Assembly: GCF_003946655.1 (NCBI RefSeq)
Contig: NZ_RHOV01000003.1
Location: 62,001-126,000, forward strand
DNA length: 64,000 nucleotides
Direction: 5' to 3'
From: Lapidilactobacillus achengensis
GTDB lineage: Bacteria; Bacillota; Bacilli; Lactobacillales; Lactobacillaceae
The stretch's first letter is position 1, and every line of letters begins with the position of its first letter. Shown in pieces: positions 35,805 to 45,735 of this stretch. Position numbers and translations under genes: made by a program. The notes under the pieces were generated by a model that had not been told where the DNA came from, did not search any database, and saw only the letters and a list, made by a program, of their open reading frames with translations.

Positions 35805-36620
35805 TTAATCCGCCTGATATTTGTTTTCCAACTGGCTCATCCAATATGCCAGGGCCGTTCCAGCAATAAACATGAGAATTGCGATCAAGATCCCTGAGCC
35901 CGTGTATTTCGCGCCAAAAGGAATGATCATGATCGTTGACGCGAAGACGACTCCCAGAATAAAGTGGAATAGCTCCGCATAGGCCTTCTTGAAAATATAG
36001 TCGGCAATTTTCGACAGCAGTAACACCGACGCGATGCCGCCAATCGCCAAAGGAACGATGATGCTGAAGTTCAGCTGCTTGATCCCATCCGCCATTGAAT
36101 CATACATGCCCATATAAAGTAAGAAATTCGACGGACTCAAGCCGGGAATGATCACGCCTAACCCAATCAAGGCGCCGGCCAATACCCAGGTACCAAAGTT
36201 CTGCGCCACGCCATCACCGAATAACCCCTTACCAAAGAGGAGGAAAATCAGGAAAACGACAAACGTGATCCCCATGATCCACCAGTGCTTGGCGCCACGT
36301 CCTTCGCGCCCAGCCTGTTGCCATAGGGCCGGGATGGTCCCCACGATGGCGCCAACGAAGAACCAGAGAATCAAGTTTTCAAATTTAAAGGCGTAACTAA
36401 CTAAAAAAGAAAACAGAAAAACACCGGCGATCCCGCCTAACCCAAGGGGAATAAAGAAGAGCACGTTTTTCTTAAAATCACGTGTTAGATGGGCAAGAAA
36501 GGAAATAATGCGCTCATAAACACCAAAAACTGCTGCCAAAGCGCCTCCGCTGACCCCGGGTAAAATAAATCCGGAACCAATAAAGATGCCTTTAACAAAG
36601 CGTAGTAACCAATCTGTCAT
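35805..36620 (-). CDS. DUF368 membrane protein, probable polyprenyl-phosphate translocase (PopT type)
   Basis: This 271-aa protein has about eight membrane segments and two DUF368 repeats: SGFILPGVSGGALAAVFGVYE and GVIIPGLSPSNFLLYMGMY. DUF368 proteins (PopT) have been shown to recycle undecaprenyl phosphate across the membrane for cell-envelope synthesis. The length is normal. The gene stands alone, downstream of the nicotinamidase gene on the same strand. Confidence 0.88.
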   Translation of the reverse strand: MTDWLLRFVKGIFIGSGFILPGVSGGALAAVFGVYERIISFLAHLTRDFKKNVLFFIPLGLGGIAGVFLFSFLVSYAFKFENLILWFFVGAIVGTIPALWQQAGREGRGAKHWWIMGITFVVFLIFLLFGKGLFGDGVAQNFGTWVLAGALIGLGVIIPGLSPSNFLLYMGMYDSMADGIKQLNFSIIVPLAIGGIASVLLLSKIADYIFKKAYAELFHFILGVVFASTIMIIPFGAKYTGSGILIAILMFIAGTALAYWMSQLENKYQAD

Positions 36621-36849
36621 TAAGTAACCTCATTTACAATTTTGATTAAATTATATCATTTGCGGCGCTAGAACTGTAGGGTAATTGTTGATTCGCAAAC
36701 AACCCTTAACCTTTTTTCAAGCATCCGCATGGATTTGATGACGCGCTTCGGCGGGGGCGCGCCATGCAAGTCGCGGACAGCGTGGTTATTTTTACTCAAA
36801 ACGACCATTGCTGCCAACCCAGTGAGACCGCGCGCCAATTTCGAAGCAC

Positions 36850-37389
36850 TCAAACGATTTTGGCGCCAAGCGTCTTTTGGAAATGACGTAGCGCCCAATC
36901 ATGACCCACCGGATCGAAACTAGCCACAGCCTGTTGGTGAACAACGATTTGATAGCCTAAATTATAAGCATCCACCGCTGTATGTAACACACAAATATCG
37001 GTACAGACCCCGACTAAGTGTAGCTCAGTGATGCGCCGCTCCCGCAGGCGTAAATCCAAATCAGTCCCGCAAAACGCCGAGTAATGCCGTTTATCCAACC
37101 AGTAGATCTTATCCCGCTGCTCCCGATACAGCACAGCCAGTTGACCATAGAGCGCTCGTCCTGGTGTGCCGATGACATTGTGTGGTGGAAACAACTTATT
37201 CTCAGGATGATACTGATCGGTGGGATCATGGCCGTCAACCGCCATCACCACAAAATCACCGGCGGAAATGAAATCCTGGGTGGTGGCAAGCAGTGCTGGC
37301 GCGATCGCTTGTCCCGGCTGGCCGGTGGTCAAGGCGCCATCACTAGCCACAAAATCATTGGTATAATCAATGACTACTAAACCTTTCAT
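36850..37389 (-). CDS. pncA: Nicotinamidase / isochorismatase-family amidohydrolase
   Basis: The product has 179 aa from the ATG at 37389; an upstream extension has no similarity. The catalytic triad is recognisable: Asp8 in VVIDYTNDFV, a Lys in LDKRHYSAF and Cys in GVCTDICVLHTA. A metal-binding DGHDPTDQYHPE segment supports nicotinamidase. It would convert nicotinamide to nicotinate for NAD salvage, and so could recycle the sirtuin by-product. The 230-bp stretch after it (36621-36849) shows no clear feature. Confidence 0.88.
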   Translation of the reverse strand: MKGLVVIDYTNDFVASDGALTTGQPGQAIAPALLATTQDFISAGDFVVMAVDGHDPTDQYHPENKLFPPHNVIGTPGRALYGQLAVLYREQRDKIYWLDKRHYSAFCGTDLDLRLRERRITELHLVGVCTDICVLHTAVDAYNLGYQIVVHQQAVASFDPVGHDWALRHFQKTLGAKIV

Positions 37390-37553
37390 GTCTATCTCAC
37401 TCGCTTTCTTACTTTTCATCTGCTTCAATTAAAGCAAAAAAACAGACGACAAACAACTTTGCGACTCCGCTGTCGCCATTTCGTCTCTACGAGCGCCAGC
37501 AAAACATGCTACAATAGCCATAAGGTTTGAATATAAATTTGGAGGTTCTCCCC

Positions 37554-38183
37554 TTGATTAAAAATGTTGTTTTCGATATTGATGGTACACTGATCGACAC
37601 GGAACGCGCGTATATGGACGCTTTGTTGGATGTTTTGAACCAGCAGCACGGTTGGGCCTACACCTACGATCAAGTTGTGACGATTTATGGTATTCCTGGT
37701 TATGACGGCCTAGTTCAGCTAGGTTTCGCGGAAAAAGATGTACCAGGGTTACTCGATGAGTGGCATCAGACGTTTACCAAATACAAAGAACTGGTGCAAG
37801 TTTTCCCAGGTATTATCAATACGCTGAAAACATTACAAGAATACGATGTCGCGATCGGCGTGGTCACCTCGAAGAATCAGTACGATATGAGTGTCGACTT
37901 TAAATCCCGGGGACTTAACGACTATTTCACGCAAATTGTGACGGCCGACGATACCGCCAAGCATAAGCCCAATCCTGAACCCATGTTGAAAATGTTGGCC
38001 AAAAGTCAGATCCCTGCCCACGAGACTTTGTATATCGGTGACACCGCCTATGATATGCAATGTGCCCATGGCGCCGGCGTGAAATTCGCGCTAGCCAGTT
38101 GGGGCGCTCATGATCATGGCCAATTCCAAGAGATGGACTACTTCTTATCCCGACCAGCGGAAATCATTGACCTGGTTCGTTAA
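37554..38183 (+). CDS. HAD-family phosphatase (PpaX/Gph-like)
   Basis: The product has 209 aa. I place the start at TTG 37554, which has GGAGG eight nt upstream; the in-frame ATG at 37527 has none. HAD motif I is FDIDGT (Asp8, Asp10), motif II is in VVTSKN, a Lys lies in AKHKPNPEP and motif IV is YIGDTAYD. A helical cap domain follows motif I. Relatives hydrolyse pyrophosphate or small sugar phosphates. The substrate cannot be told from sequence. Confidence 0.85.
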   Translation: MIKNVVFDIDGTLIDTERAYMDALLDVLNQQHGWAYTYDQVVTIYGIPGYDGLVQLGFAEKDVPGLLDEWHQTFTKYKELVQVFPGIINTLKTLQEYDVAIGVVTSKNQYDMSVDFKSRGLNDYFTQIVTADDTAKHKPNPEPMLKMLAKSQIPAHETLYIGDTAYDMQCAHGAGVKFALASWGAHDHGQFQEMDYFLSRPAEIIDLVR

Positions 38184-38314
38184 CGAATTGGTTTATCTCC
38201 AGAACTAAGCCGCTTTTCAGTCACGAAAAAAGCAACGATTAATCTTCGCGGAAGCGTTGACATCAAGCCGATCATTGCTTAGACTTAACTGTGAATGAAA
38301 GGAGTTACATCTTA

Positions 38315-39337
38315 ATGATCACAAATAAAGAACTATTTGACACCGTTAATGGCCAACCGGTCTACAAATTATCACTGACCAATGCCAACAACATGACGAT
38401 CTCGTGTCTCTCATATGGCGCCAACTGGTATGAGCTCTTGGTCCCAACGGCGGCTGGTCCGCAAAACCTTATTCTGAATTTCGCCAAGATCGCTGATTAC
38501 CAAGCGACGAATGAATATTTAAATATGTCCATTGGCCGCGTTGCCGGGCGGATCGGCCAAGGTCAATTCAAGATCGGCGACCATCACTATCAAGTCGCGG
38601 CTAACGAGGGACGAAATACCCTCCATGGTGGGCCTCACGGTTTCAACCAAATCAATTGGGACAGTGAAGTCGTTGCCAACCAGATCATCTTCACTCACAA
38701 AATCACCAACGCCGTCGATAGTTTCCCTGGCGACTTGGATGTGACCTTAACTTATACATTGACTGATGACAATCAAGTTCTACTGGATTACAATGTGCTC
38801 AGCCATGGTGAGACCGTCTTTAATCCAACGAACCACGCCTATTTCAATCTCAACGCTGATGACAAGAACATCAAGAACTTGACGTTGCGCTTAAAGAGCA
38901 GTCACCGCCTAGCCCTGGACACTGAAAAAATCCCAACAGGGCAGACACTGGTCAATACCGACACACCTTATGGCTTTGAAACCCAGAAGACACTAGGAGC
39001 CGCGATCGATGGCCTGCAGACGATTCCGGAAAAGGGCATCGATGATGTTTACTTGATCGACCGCCACGCTGATAACGACCCCATCGCCGTGCTCAGTCAC
39101 CCGACGAATCACATCAGCGTTTCGATTTTCTCCCAACGCAACGCAATCGTCCTCTTCACCGCTAACGACTTCGGCCCTGACCAACCTTATTTGACCAAAA
39201 CCGGCCAGAACTACGTTGGTGTTGCCCTCGAAGCCCAAATCGCGCCGAACGCGATTTTTGACCACGATTATGGCGACTTCAGCCTTCAAGATGGCGAACG
39301 GCAACATTATCAAACGAAATACCAAGTCAGATTTTAA
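38315..39337 (+). CDS. galM: Aldose 1-epimerase (mutarotase)
   Basis: The product has 340 aa from the ATG at 38315, with AAGGAG upstream. The GalM motifs are visible: GRVAGRIGQGQF, NTLHGGPHGFN (substrate His), NPTNHAYFNL (catalytic His) and VALEAQ (catalytic Glu). It interconverts alpha and beta anomers of galactose, glucose or xylose. Next to xylB/xylA it may supply the alpha anomer for xylose isomerase; this is inferred. It is convergent with xylB and shares a terminator with it. Confidence 0.93.
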   Translation: MITNKELFDTVNGQPVYKLSLTNANNMTISCLSYGANWYELLVPTAAGPQNLILNFAKIADYQATNEYLNMSIGRVAGRIGQGQFKIGDHHYQVAANEGRNTLHGGPHGFNQINWDSEVVANQIIFTHKITNAVDSFPGDLDVTLTYTLTDDNQVLLDYNVLSHGETVFNPTNHAYFNLNADDKNIKNLTLRLKSSHRLALDTEKIPTGQTLVNTDTPYGFETQKTLGAAIDGLQTIPEKGIDDVYLIDRHADNDPIAVLSHPTNHISVSIFSQRNAIVLFTANDFGPDQPYLTKTGQNYVGVALEAQIAPNAIFDHDYGDFSLQDGERQHYQTKYQVRF

Positions 39338-39350
39338 GAATAGCCCTAAT

Positions 39351-39394
39351 AAATAAAGAAGCTCGATTCGAATTCGAATCGGGCTTCTTTATTT
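39351..39394. terminator. Bidirectional terminator between galM and xylB
   Basis: The stem AAATAAAGAAGC / GCTTCTTTATTT continues inward (CGATTCG/CGAATCG). A- and T-rich flanks make it work on both strands. Confidence 0.88.
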
Positions 39395-39416
39395 ACCTTC
39401 TGCTACCAAAACCGGC

Positions 39417-40919
39417 TCATTGTTGTTCCTCATAGTCTAGTAGCGCGCCGGTAATGCCTTTCGTTTGGGGGTAGATTTGTTGATAGATTTGGTGAAGTTG
39501 CGCGTATTTAGCCACGTGCTCAGCGACGGGATGATAAACTTTCTTGACCGCGATGAAATGATCGGCGCAAGTCGATAAGCTGTCGAACCAACCCAGACCG
39601 ACGGCGGCTAGCATGGCCGCGCCTAAGCCAGGTCCTTGTTCGCTTTCCAAACGGACAATATCCTTGTTGAAAATGTCGGCCTGGATCTGCAACCATAATG
39701 GGCTTTTGGCGCCGCCACCAATGGAAACCAATTGTTTGAAGTTCTTACCATTGGCCGCGTAAATATCTAAAATATCCTTAAAGGAGAAAACGATTCCTTC
39801 CAAAACCGCCCGGACGAAATCGGACCGTTCTTGTTTTCCATCGATTCCGATGAAACTCCCACGAATCTTCGCGTCCGCGTATGGGGTTCGCTCGCCAACA
39901 ATATACGGTGCGAATAACAAACCGTGAGCGCCGATGGTCGAGGTTGCCGCGCTTCCCACGAAATCATTGAACGACGCGTCCGGCGCGAATGTTTGCTTGA
40001 ACCAACTTAAACTGTACCCCGCCGCCAAGGTGACGCCCATGGAATAGAAACTATTAGGTACCGCGTGATTAAAGAAATGGAGCTGACCATGATAATCAGT
40101 GGTTGTATCAGGCTCGTACGTCAAAATAACGCCAGAGGTGCCAATGCTACACATCGCCTGATCAGGATGCAAAATGCCAGCGCCGATCGCGCCGCAAGCA
40201 TTGTCCGCCCCGCCACCAAAAACAGCGGTCTGACTGCACAAGCCGGATGCTTGGGCAAATTCTGCCGTGATAGTTCCCACATTGGTGGTCGCCTCAACCA
40301 ACGGCGGGCATAATGAGAGTGGTAGCCCAAAGGCCGCGCAAATCTCACGGCTCCATTCTTTCTTGGCGATATCCAAGAGCACCGTGCCAGCCGCGTCTGA
40401 TAATTCCATATTCAACTGACCGGTCATCCGATAGCGAACATAATCTTTAGGCAGAACAAAGGTTGCTGCCTGAGCGAAAATCTCCGGCTCATTTTCTTTG
40501 ACCCACAGAATCTTGGGTAACGTGAAGCCTTCCAAAGGGCGATTACGGGTAATTTCAATGAAACGTGGACCCATTTTCGCCATGATCTCTTCTGACTGTT
40601 TCGTCGTCCGCGTGTCATTCCAAAGGATCGCTGGGCGTAAAACCTGGCCCGCCGCATCCAACAGAACTAAACCGTGCATTTGCCCAGAATAACTAAGCCC
40701 TTCGATCTCGCTGGCCGTGACGCCACTAGTGGCCAATAAATGCTGGATGGCCGTCAACGTCCCTTGAACCCAGTCATCGGGATTTTGCTCATTATAACCT
40801 GGCGCTGGTTGTTGCAACGGATAGGCCTCGCTTGCCTGAGCGGTGACCGTTCCGTTTTGATCGACGAGCAGGACCTTAACAGCGCTAGTGCCTAAGTCGA
40901 CCCCAATTACATATTTCAT
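39417..40919 (-). CDS. xylB: Xylulokinase
   Basis: This 500-aa FGGY kinase has the N-terminal phosphate motif [23 protein letters not shown] with the substrate-binding Met-His, LWNDTR, and the C-terminal [16 protein letters not shown] signature. It phosphorylates D-xylulose to xylulose 5-phosphate in the cytoplasm. It lies 161 bp downstream of xylA, behind a long terminator-like stem-loop, so its expression may be lower than that of xylA. Confidence 0.96.
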   Translation of the reverse strand: MKYVIGVDLGTSAVKVLLVDQNGTVTAQASEAYPLQQPAPGYNEQNPDDWVQGTLTAIQHLLATSGVTASEIEGLSYSGQMHGLVLLDAAGQVLRPAILWNDTRTTKQSEEIMAKMGPRFIEITRNRPLEGFTLPKILWVKENEPEIFAQAATFVLPKDYVRYRMTGQLNMELSDAAGTVLLDIAKKEWSREICAAFGLPLSLCPPLVEATTNVGTITAEFAQASGLCSQTAVFGGGADNACGAIGAGILHPDQAMCSIGTSGVILTYEPDTTTDYHGQLHFFNHAVPNSFYSMGVTLAAGYSLSWFKQTFAPDASFNDFVGSAATSTIGAHGLLFAPYIVGERTPYADAKIRGSFIGIDGKQERSDFVRAVLEGIVFSFKDILDIYAANGKNFKQLVSIGGGAKSPLWLQIQADIFNKDIVRLESEQGPGLGAAMLAAVGLGWFDSLSTCADHFIAVKKVYHPVAEHVAKYAQLHQIYQQIYPQTKGITGALLDYEEQQ

Positions 40920-40941
40920 GATTCAACCTCTTTTTCTCCAC

Positions 40942-41029
40942 AAAAAAAGTAAGGCAATGATTGACCGATTAACTCAATCTGCTCTTGCCACAGCTTTCGT
41001 GCGTCAAAGCAACGTCATTGCCTTACTTT
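40942..41029 (-). terminator. Long stem-loop with U-tract between xylA and xylB
   Basis: On the minus strand AAAGTAAGGCAATGA pairs exactly (15 bp) with TCATTGCCTTACTTT across a 54-nt loop. The loop contains a small inner hairpin (GCTTT..AAAGC). A run of T residues follows and xylB begins about 20 nt later. It resembles an intra-operon terminator or attenuator. Confidence 0.75.
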
Positions 41030-41080
41030 CAGGGTGTTTTCAAACTTTTTTAGGTAAATTTAGGTTGGTGGACACCAAGC

Positions 41081-42421
41081 TTATTTCAAGGTGTCAATGA
41101 TATAGTGGTTCAAAGTATCTTTCAGCTCTTCGATACGACCAGACTTCGTTGCGGCCAACAGAACAGACTGTGGCTTGTCGATAGCATAGTCATTGAGCGT
41201 CTTGAAGTCAACCTTACCTGCTTCAATATCAGCGCCCAGTCCAGCGTCGTAACTTGAGTAACGGTCAGCGACGAAGTTCTCGAAGACTTTATCTTCCTTC
41301 AGGCGCAAAGCAACTAACAAGCCTGCTGAGAAGGTATCCATCCCCACGATATGCGCATAGAACATGTCTTCAGGTGTGAATGATGACCGGCGAGGTTTCG
41401 CGTCAAAGTTCAAACCACCCTTGCCTAAGCCGCCGTTTTCAACAACTTCATACATCGCTAAAGTTGCTTCATAAAGATCTGAAGGGAATTCATCCAGATC
41501 CCAGCCAATCAACTTGTCGCCTTGGTTAGCGTCCAATGATCCTAATAAGCCAGCTTCACGCGCTGTCCGAATCTCGTGTTGATAGCTATGGCCAGCCAAG
41601 TTAGCATGGTTGCCTTCCAAGTTCAACTTATAAGTGCCATCCAAGCCGTAAGTCTTCATAAAGGCAATCGTTGTCGCCGCGTCAAAGTCATATTGATGCA
41701 TCATTGGTTCCTTAGGCTTTGGTTCCAGCAATAATTGACCTTCATAACCAATCTCTTTGGCATAATCAGCCGCCATATGGAAGAATTTCGCCAAATGTTC
41801 TTGCTCGCGCTTCATATCTGTATTCAGCAGTGATTCATAGCCTTCACGGCCACCCCAGAATACATAGTTTGACGAGCCAACCTTCTTAGCAGTATCCAAT
41901 CCTTCTTTAACTTGCGCAGCCGCGTAAGCGAAAATATCAGCGAATGGTGATGACGCCGCCCCTGAAACGAACCGTGGATTGGTGAACATGTTTGCGGTAT
42001 TCCAAAGTACCTTCATGCCTGTTTGTTTCTGATACTCAACAAACATGTCAGTGATCTCGTCTAAGTTCTTGTTGGTCTCCCGCAAAGTGTCGCCTTCAGG
42101 AGCAACATCACGATCATGGAAACAGAAGAAATCAACGCCCATCTTATCGTAGAACTCGAAGGAAGCTTCGACCCGCGCCTTAGCTAAGTCCATCCCAGTC
42201 AAGCCATTCCAAGGACGAATCGCAGTTCCTGCGCCGAAGATGTCATCCAATTGTTGACCGAAAGTATGCCAGTAAGCCACTGAGAAGCGCATCCAGTCGC
42301 GCATCTTCTTGCCACCAACGACTTTGTCAGCGTCATAATAATGATAGCCAAAGCCAGACTTCAAGTCACCAGTTCCAACGAATGGAATCTTGTTGACATT
42401 AGGGAAATATGTTTTTGTCAT
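41081..42421 (-). CDS. xylA: Xylose isomerase
   Basis: The product has 446 aa from the ATG at 42421, which has GGAGG nine nt upstream; an in-frame ATG at 42448 lies before this site. Signatures include [13 protein letters not shown] (catalytic His and Asp), [33 protein letters not shown] (metal Glu) and [13 protein letters not shown]. It converts D-xylose to D-xylulose. Its promoter carries cre- and XylR-like sites, and xylB follows. Confidence 0.97.
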   Translation of the reverse strand: MTKTYFPNVNKIPFVGTGDLKSGFGYHYYDADKVVGGKKMRDWMRFSVAYWHTFGQQLDDIFGAGTAIRPWNGLTGMDLAKARVEASFEFYDKMGVDFFCFHDRDVAPEGDTLRETNKNLDEITDMFVEYQKQTGMKVLWNTANMFTNPRFVSGAASSPFADIFAYAAAQVKEGLDTAKKVGSSNYVFWGGREGYESLLNTDMKREQEHLAKFFHMAADYAKEIGYEGQLLLEPKPKEPMMHQYDFDAATTIAFMKTYGLDGTYKLNLEGNHANLAGHSYQHEIRTAREAGLLGSLDANQGDKLIGWDLDEFPSDLYEATLAMYEVVENGGLGKGGLNFDAKPRRSSFTPEDMFYAHIVGMDTFSAGLLVALRLKEDKVFENFVADRYSSYDAGLGADIEAGKVDFKTLNDYAIDKPQSVLLAATKSGRIEELKDTLNHYIIDTLK

Positions 42422-42453
42422 TGAAAAGAACCTCCAAATGATGATCATTACTT

Positions 42454-42518
42454 TTAGTTTGTTTGTATAACTAACTTACCTACAAGGATAGTATAGCGCT
42501 TTCCTAAACAAAGCACAA
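42454..42518 (-). promoter_or_regulatory. xylA promoter with cre and XylR operator
   Basis: On the minus strand: TTGTGC (42518-42513), 17 bp, TATACT (42495-42490). A cre-like GGAAAGCGCTATAC overlaps the -10. The plus-strand sequence TTAGTTTGTTTGTATAACTAA (42454-42474) matches the left half of the known Bacillus XylR operator, with a shorter right half. Xylose would relieve XylR repression, and glucose would repress through CcpA. Confidence 0.8.
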
Positions 42519-42561
42519 CAAAAATAGCCAAATTTCTTTGGCTATTTTTTACTAAATTATT

Positions 42562-43716
42562 TCAGCGGCGAAACGCTAATTGGCCACTTTGCATTTTCAG
42601 CACGTGTTGAATGATCAACGAGCATCCACCCAACAGCGTCGCGTTGCGGACATCATCAACCAAGTAAACTTGCGTCTCATCATTGGTCAAATGGGGGATA
42701 TTCGCCTTGATTTTACCTAACAACTCCGGAATCAACGCGATCAGATTTGAGTTCAACGCGACTCGACGAGGATCCAGCGTAACAATAGTGTTGTAAATGA
42801 TGTTGGCGATATAGAAGCAGAAGTCATCTAAAATCTGCGCCACATCAGGATCATGTTGCGCGTATAAGGCCACAATTTCGTTGGTGCCTAAAGTTGGCTG
42901 ACCTTTAACCTCACGGATCATATCCAAAATCGCGTCTTCCGAACAATAGCTTTCAATTGTGTTCGGAGCGCGGCGGCGGCGAAATTCGTGATCATAAATA
43001 ATCGTATGCCCGATTTCACCAGCCTCGCCATGTTTACCGGTATAAAGATGGTTATTGATCACGATTCCCGCGCCAATCCCCTTATGGATACTGATACAGA
43101 TAATATTATCAATATCATCATTGCTTTCGAAATCTCGCTCGTAAATCACAGATAAATTCGCTTCGTTCTCCAACAAAACCGGAACGCCTAACTTATCCGC
43201 CATGATCTTAGCCACATCTAAGCCCTTGAAATCAATAAAAGGCGCGTAGAGAATCTGGTTCTTATCAATGATCCCGTGGATCGCGATTGAAACACCGCGC
43301 AACGGAATCTGATCATCCAGCAGTTCAGTGTGGATCAAACTGGTCATCAGCTCTAGGCGATCGTCAATCGACATATCCTTGGCGGGATAGCGCTCGAGGC
43401 TGATCACCCGACCGTCCATCAGATTGAACATCCGATCGATATAATCATAACCTAGGTCGAAATTGATGACATAACCCAGCTGAGCGTTGAACTCGAGGAT
43501 CGTCGGTTTACGCCCACCGTTCTCGGTACTATCGCCTTGGCCCAGCTCGAGCAGGTAGCGCCGATCAATCAAGCTGGCAACAATATCCGAGACGGTCACT
43601 TTATTCAGCTTAAGATTTTTGGAGATCTGACTACGGGAGATCGGTCCGAAGTTAAAGGCTTGCTGAAGCACACGCTGTTCATTCAGAACGCGCACAAGAT
43701 TTTTTTTATATTGCAT
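42562..43716 (-). CDS. xylR: Xylose-responsive ROK-family repressor
   Basis: The 384-aa protein has an N-terminal winged helix-turn-helix (about residues 20-60, ISRSQISKNLKLNKVTVSDI) and a ROK sugar-kinase-like domain (about 80-380, with GIGAGIVINNHLYTGKHGEAGEIGH). Known XylR proteins have this layout and bind xylose as inducer. It lies upstream of xylA on the same strand. An XylR-type operator is visible before xylA, and a weaker one before the GH43 gene. Confidence 0.93.
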   Translation of the reverse strand: MQYKKNLVRVLNEQRVLQQAFNFGPISRSQISKNLKLNKVTVSDIVASLIDRRYLLELGQGDSTENGGRKPTILEFNAQLGYVINFDLGYDYIDRMFNLMDGRVISLERYPAKDMSIDDRLELMTSLIHTELLDDQIPLRGVSIAIHGIIDKNQILYAPFIDFKGLDVAKIMADKLGVPVLLENEANLSVIYERDFESNDDIDNIICISIHKGIGAGIVINNHLYTGKHGEAGEIGHTIIYDHEFRRRRAPNTIESYCSEDAILDMIREVKGQPTLGTNEIVALYAQHDPDVAQILDDFCFYIANIIYNTIVTLDPRRVALNSNLIALIPELLGKIKANIPHLTNDETQVYLVDDVRNATLLGGCSLIIQHVLKMQSGQLAFRR

Positions 43717-44255
43717 TTCACACGTCCTTTATTAGTGTTCTATTCACTCAACAGCTAATAACATCCGCAAAAATACAAACTGATAGTTAAAGAACCAAAC
43801 TGAGCTCATTGTCGTGACGACGACCAACGTCTCGCGACCTGATGACCCGCGATGATGTGCCCTCATCATCGCATCCTGGATTTCTAAATTTGTTTCAATT
43901 CTATTCGCTTGTACCCTTAACAAAAAGCTAAACCGGTTTATCGGTAATTCTCGTTGTCGCAGACAGTCTTAATGTTGAATAAGTGAATCACAACATTGCC
44001 TGAACCCGGTCATCATCAAGATAACTGTCATTCAAAAACATTGTTCGCCCAACCCCCGAGATTTCACCCGGGTTTGTGCAAGAATATCATTCACTCTGAA
44101 TATTATATAACAGAAGTACCTAGCTTTGCATCTGTTCGTTACTTAATGCCAGAAAACAGTTAAAAAACAGTGTTCAACGTCCATTTTTTGGCAATCGCGA
44201 CACCTGCGCCGGTCAATTGTACCCCAACTTTGCGTGGGCGCGCACACAATTTTGT
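43717..44255. other. Intergenic region, 539 bp, without a recognised gene
   Basis: This stretch separates xylR from the end of the glycan operon. I see no convincing reading frame. The 5' side holds the xylR promoter region (on the minus strand TTGGTT, 17 bp, TATTTT at about 43770-43800) and two copies of AAACTGA that may be half-sites. A small hairpin (CGATGATG / CATCATCG, about 43850-43872) is present. No clear terminator is visible for the glycan operon. Confidence 0.5.
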
Positions 44256-45734
44256 TCAGTCGTGCTGTGCGCCAATTTGTTGGCCATTCTCGGCGATGAT
44301 CTGCTGATACCAGTAGTAACTTGCCTTAGGGATCCGTTTCAATTCCTTGGGACCATTGTCATCACGATCGATGTAGACGAAACCGTAACGCTTCCGATAG
44401 CCATTTAGCCAGCTGAGTAGATCTGTGTACGACCAAGCGCAATAACCAATCATTGCAACGCCATCAGTGATGGCCTCTTTCATCGCCAACAGATGGGCTT
44501 GTAAATAATCGATCCGATACTGGTCATCGATTTGGCCGTTAACCAATTGATCGACTGCCCCTAATCCATTCTCGGTGACAAAAATCGGCAGCCGGTATTT
44601 TTCATAGACCTGACGCAGGGCTACGCGGAAGCCGACCGGATCGATTTCCCAACCCCATTCTGTTTTCGCCAAATAAGGGCTGGCAACGGAATTGAATGCT
44701 GGAATCTCTGGAGATTGAGCTTGATCTGCCTTTGGTTGCATCAAATATGGGTCGGTTGCCGAGAAGTCCTTGGCCTGCTGATCCGTGGCGACTGGTTTCT
44801 GTAAACGATTGGTTTGAACGGTGCCACCATGATAATAATTGACCCCGAGGAAATCGGGCTTCGCGCTCTTCAATAACTGCTCATCCGCAGCTGTGACGAC
44901 CGGTGCGATTCCCATTCGTTGCAACTGCTTCATCATAAAGAAGGGATATTCGCCGCGGCAATAGACATCCAGCCACCAATTATTATTGAAGTCATCGGCA
45001 TTAACTGACGCTAAGACATCATTTGGGTCACCGGTTAGCGGGTAAACTGGGCCATATCCGAAACTGGGCCCGATCAATCCGTTTGGCACCATCTCATGGA
45101 ACAAGTTGATGGCTTCGGCGTTAGCCAAATTAATAATATGATTGGCGGCATACATCCGCTTAATGTCCATTACTTTCGGCGGATGGGTGCCCCAACGATA
45201 GCCCATTGAGGTGAAGACGTTTTGTTCGTTGAAGGTGACCCAATATTTCACATCATCTTTAAACGCCGCAAACAGAACTTGGCAATATTTCTTGAAGGCC
45301 GCGATTGTTTCGCGCGACTCCCATCCTTGATACTTGTCTTGGAGGGCTTGGGGTAGATCCCAATGATACAAAGTCAAAACCGGTTCAACATGGTTGGCCC
45401 GTAAAGCCTTGATCAAGCGGCGATAGAAATCCAAGCCAGCTTCATTGACCGCGCCTTCGCCATCAGGGATCACGCGACTCCAAGCGACGGAAAACCGATA
45501 GGCCTTCAGCCCCATCTTCCCCATTAACGCCACGTCTTCCTCCATATGATGATAATGATCGACCGCGACATCACCGGTTGTTCCTTGATAGGTATTACCC
45601 GGTGTGTGGGCATAAGTGTCCCAAATCGAGCGACCTTTGCCAGCCTCATCAAAAGCGCCTTCGATCTGATAGGCCGCTGACGCCGCGCCCCAGAGGAAGT
45701 CCTGGGGAAATTCATCTAATTTTTGATAATACAT
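44256..45734 (-). CDS. GH1 glycosidase with 6-phospho-beta-glycosidase signature
   Basis: The 492-aa cytoplasmic GH1 enzyme has acid/base Glu170 (TFNEQN) and nucleophile Glu388 (TENG). The phosphate-binding triad known from LacG is conserved as Ser441, Lys448 and Tyr450 in SWLNGYRKRYGF, where non-phospho enzymes have Glu-Trp. It should therefore cleave 6-phospho-beta-glucosides or -galactosides. No PTS gene is in this operon, but a ROK kinase gene lies 1 bp upstream and could make the phosphorylated substrate. It is the last gene of the eight-gene operon. Confidence 0.9.
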   Translation of the reverse strand: MYYQKLDEFPQDFLWGAASAAYQIEGAFDEAGKGRSIWDTYAHTPGNTYQGTTGDVAVDHYHHMEEDVALMGKMGLKAYRFSVAWSRVIPDGEGAVNEAGLDFYRRLIKALRANHVEPVLTLYHWDLPQALQDKYQGWESRETIAAFKKYCQVLFAAFKDDVKYWVTFNEQNVFTSMGYRWGTHPPKVMDIKRMYAANHIINLANAEAINLFHEMVPNGLIGPSFGYGPVYPLTGDPNDVLASVNADDFNNNWWLDVYCRGEYPFFMMKQLQRMGIAPVVTAADEQLLKSAKPDFLGVNYYHGGTVQTNRLQKPVATDQQAKDFSATDPYLMQPKADQAQSPEIPAFNSVASPYLAKTEWGWEIDPVGFRVALRQVYEKYRLPIFVTENGLGAVDQLVNGQIDDQYRIDYLQAHLLAMKEAITDGVAMIGYCAWSYTDLLSWLNGYRKRYGFVYIDRDDNGPKELKRIPKASYYWYQQIIAENGQQIGAQHD

Positions 45735-45735
45735 T

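Noticed and set aside
36668-36898. Minus-strand 76-aa frame after the nicotinamidase gene
   Set aside because: It starts inside that gene, has no ribosome site and shows no recognisable family.
44165-44255. Terminator for the eight-gene operon
   Set aside because: Only a loose pairing (AATTGT / ACAATT) without a T-run could be found, so none is annotated.
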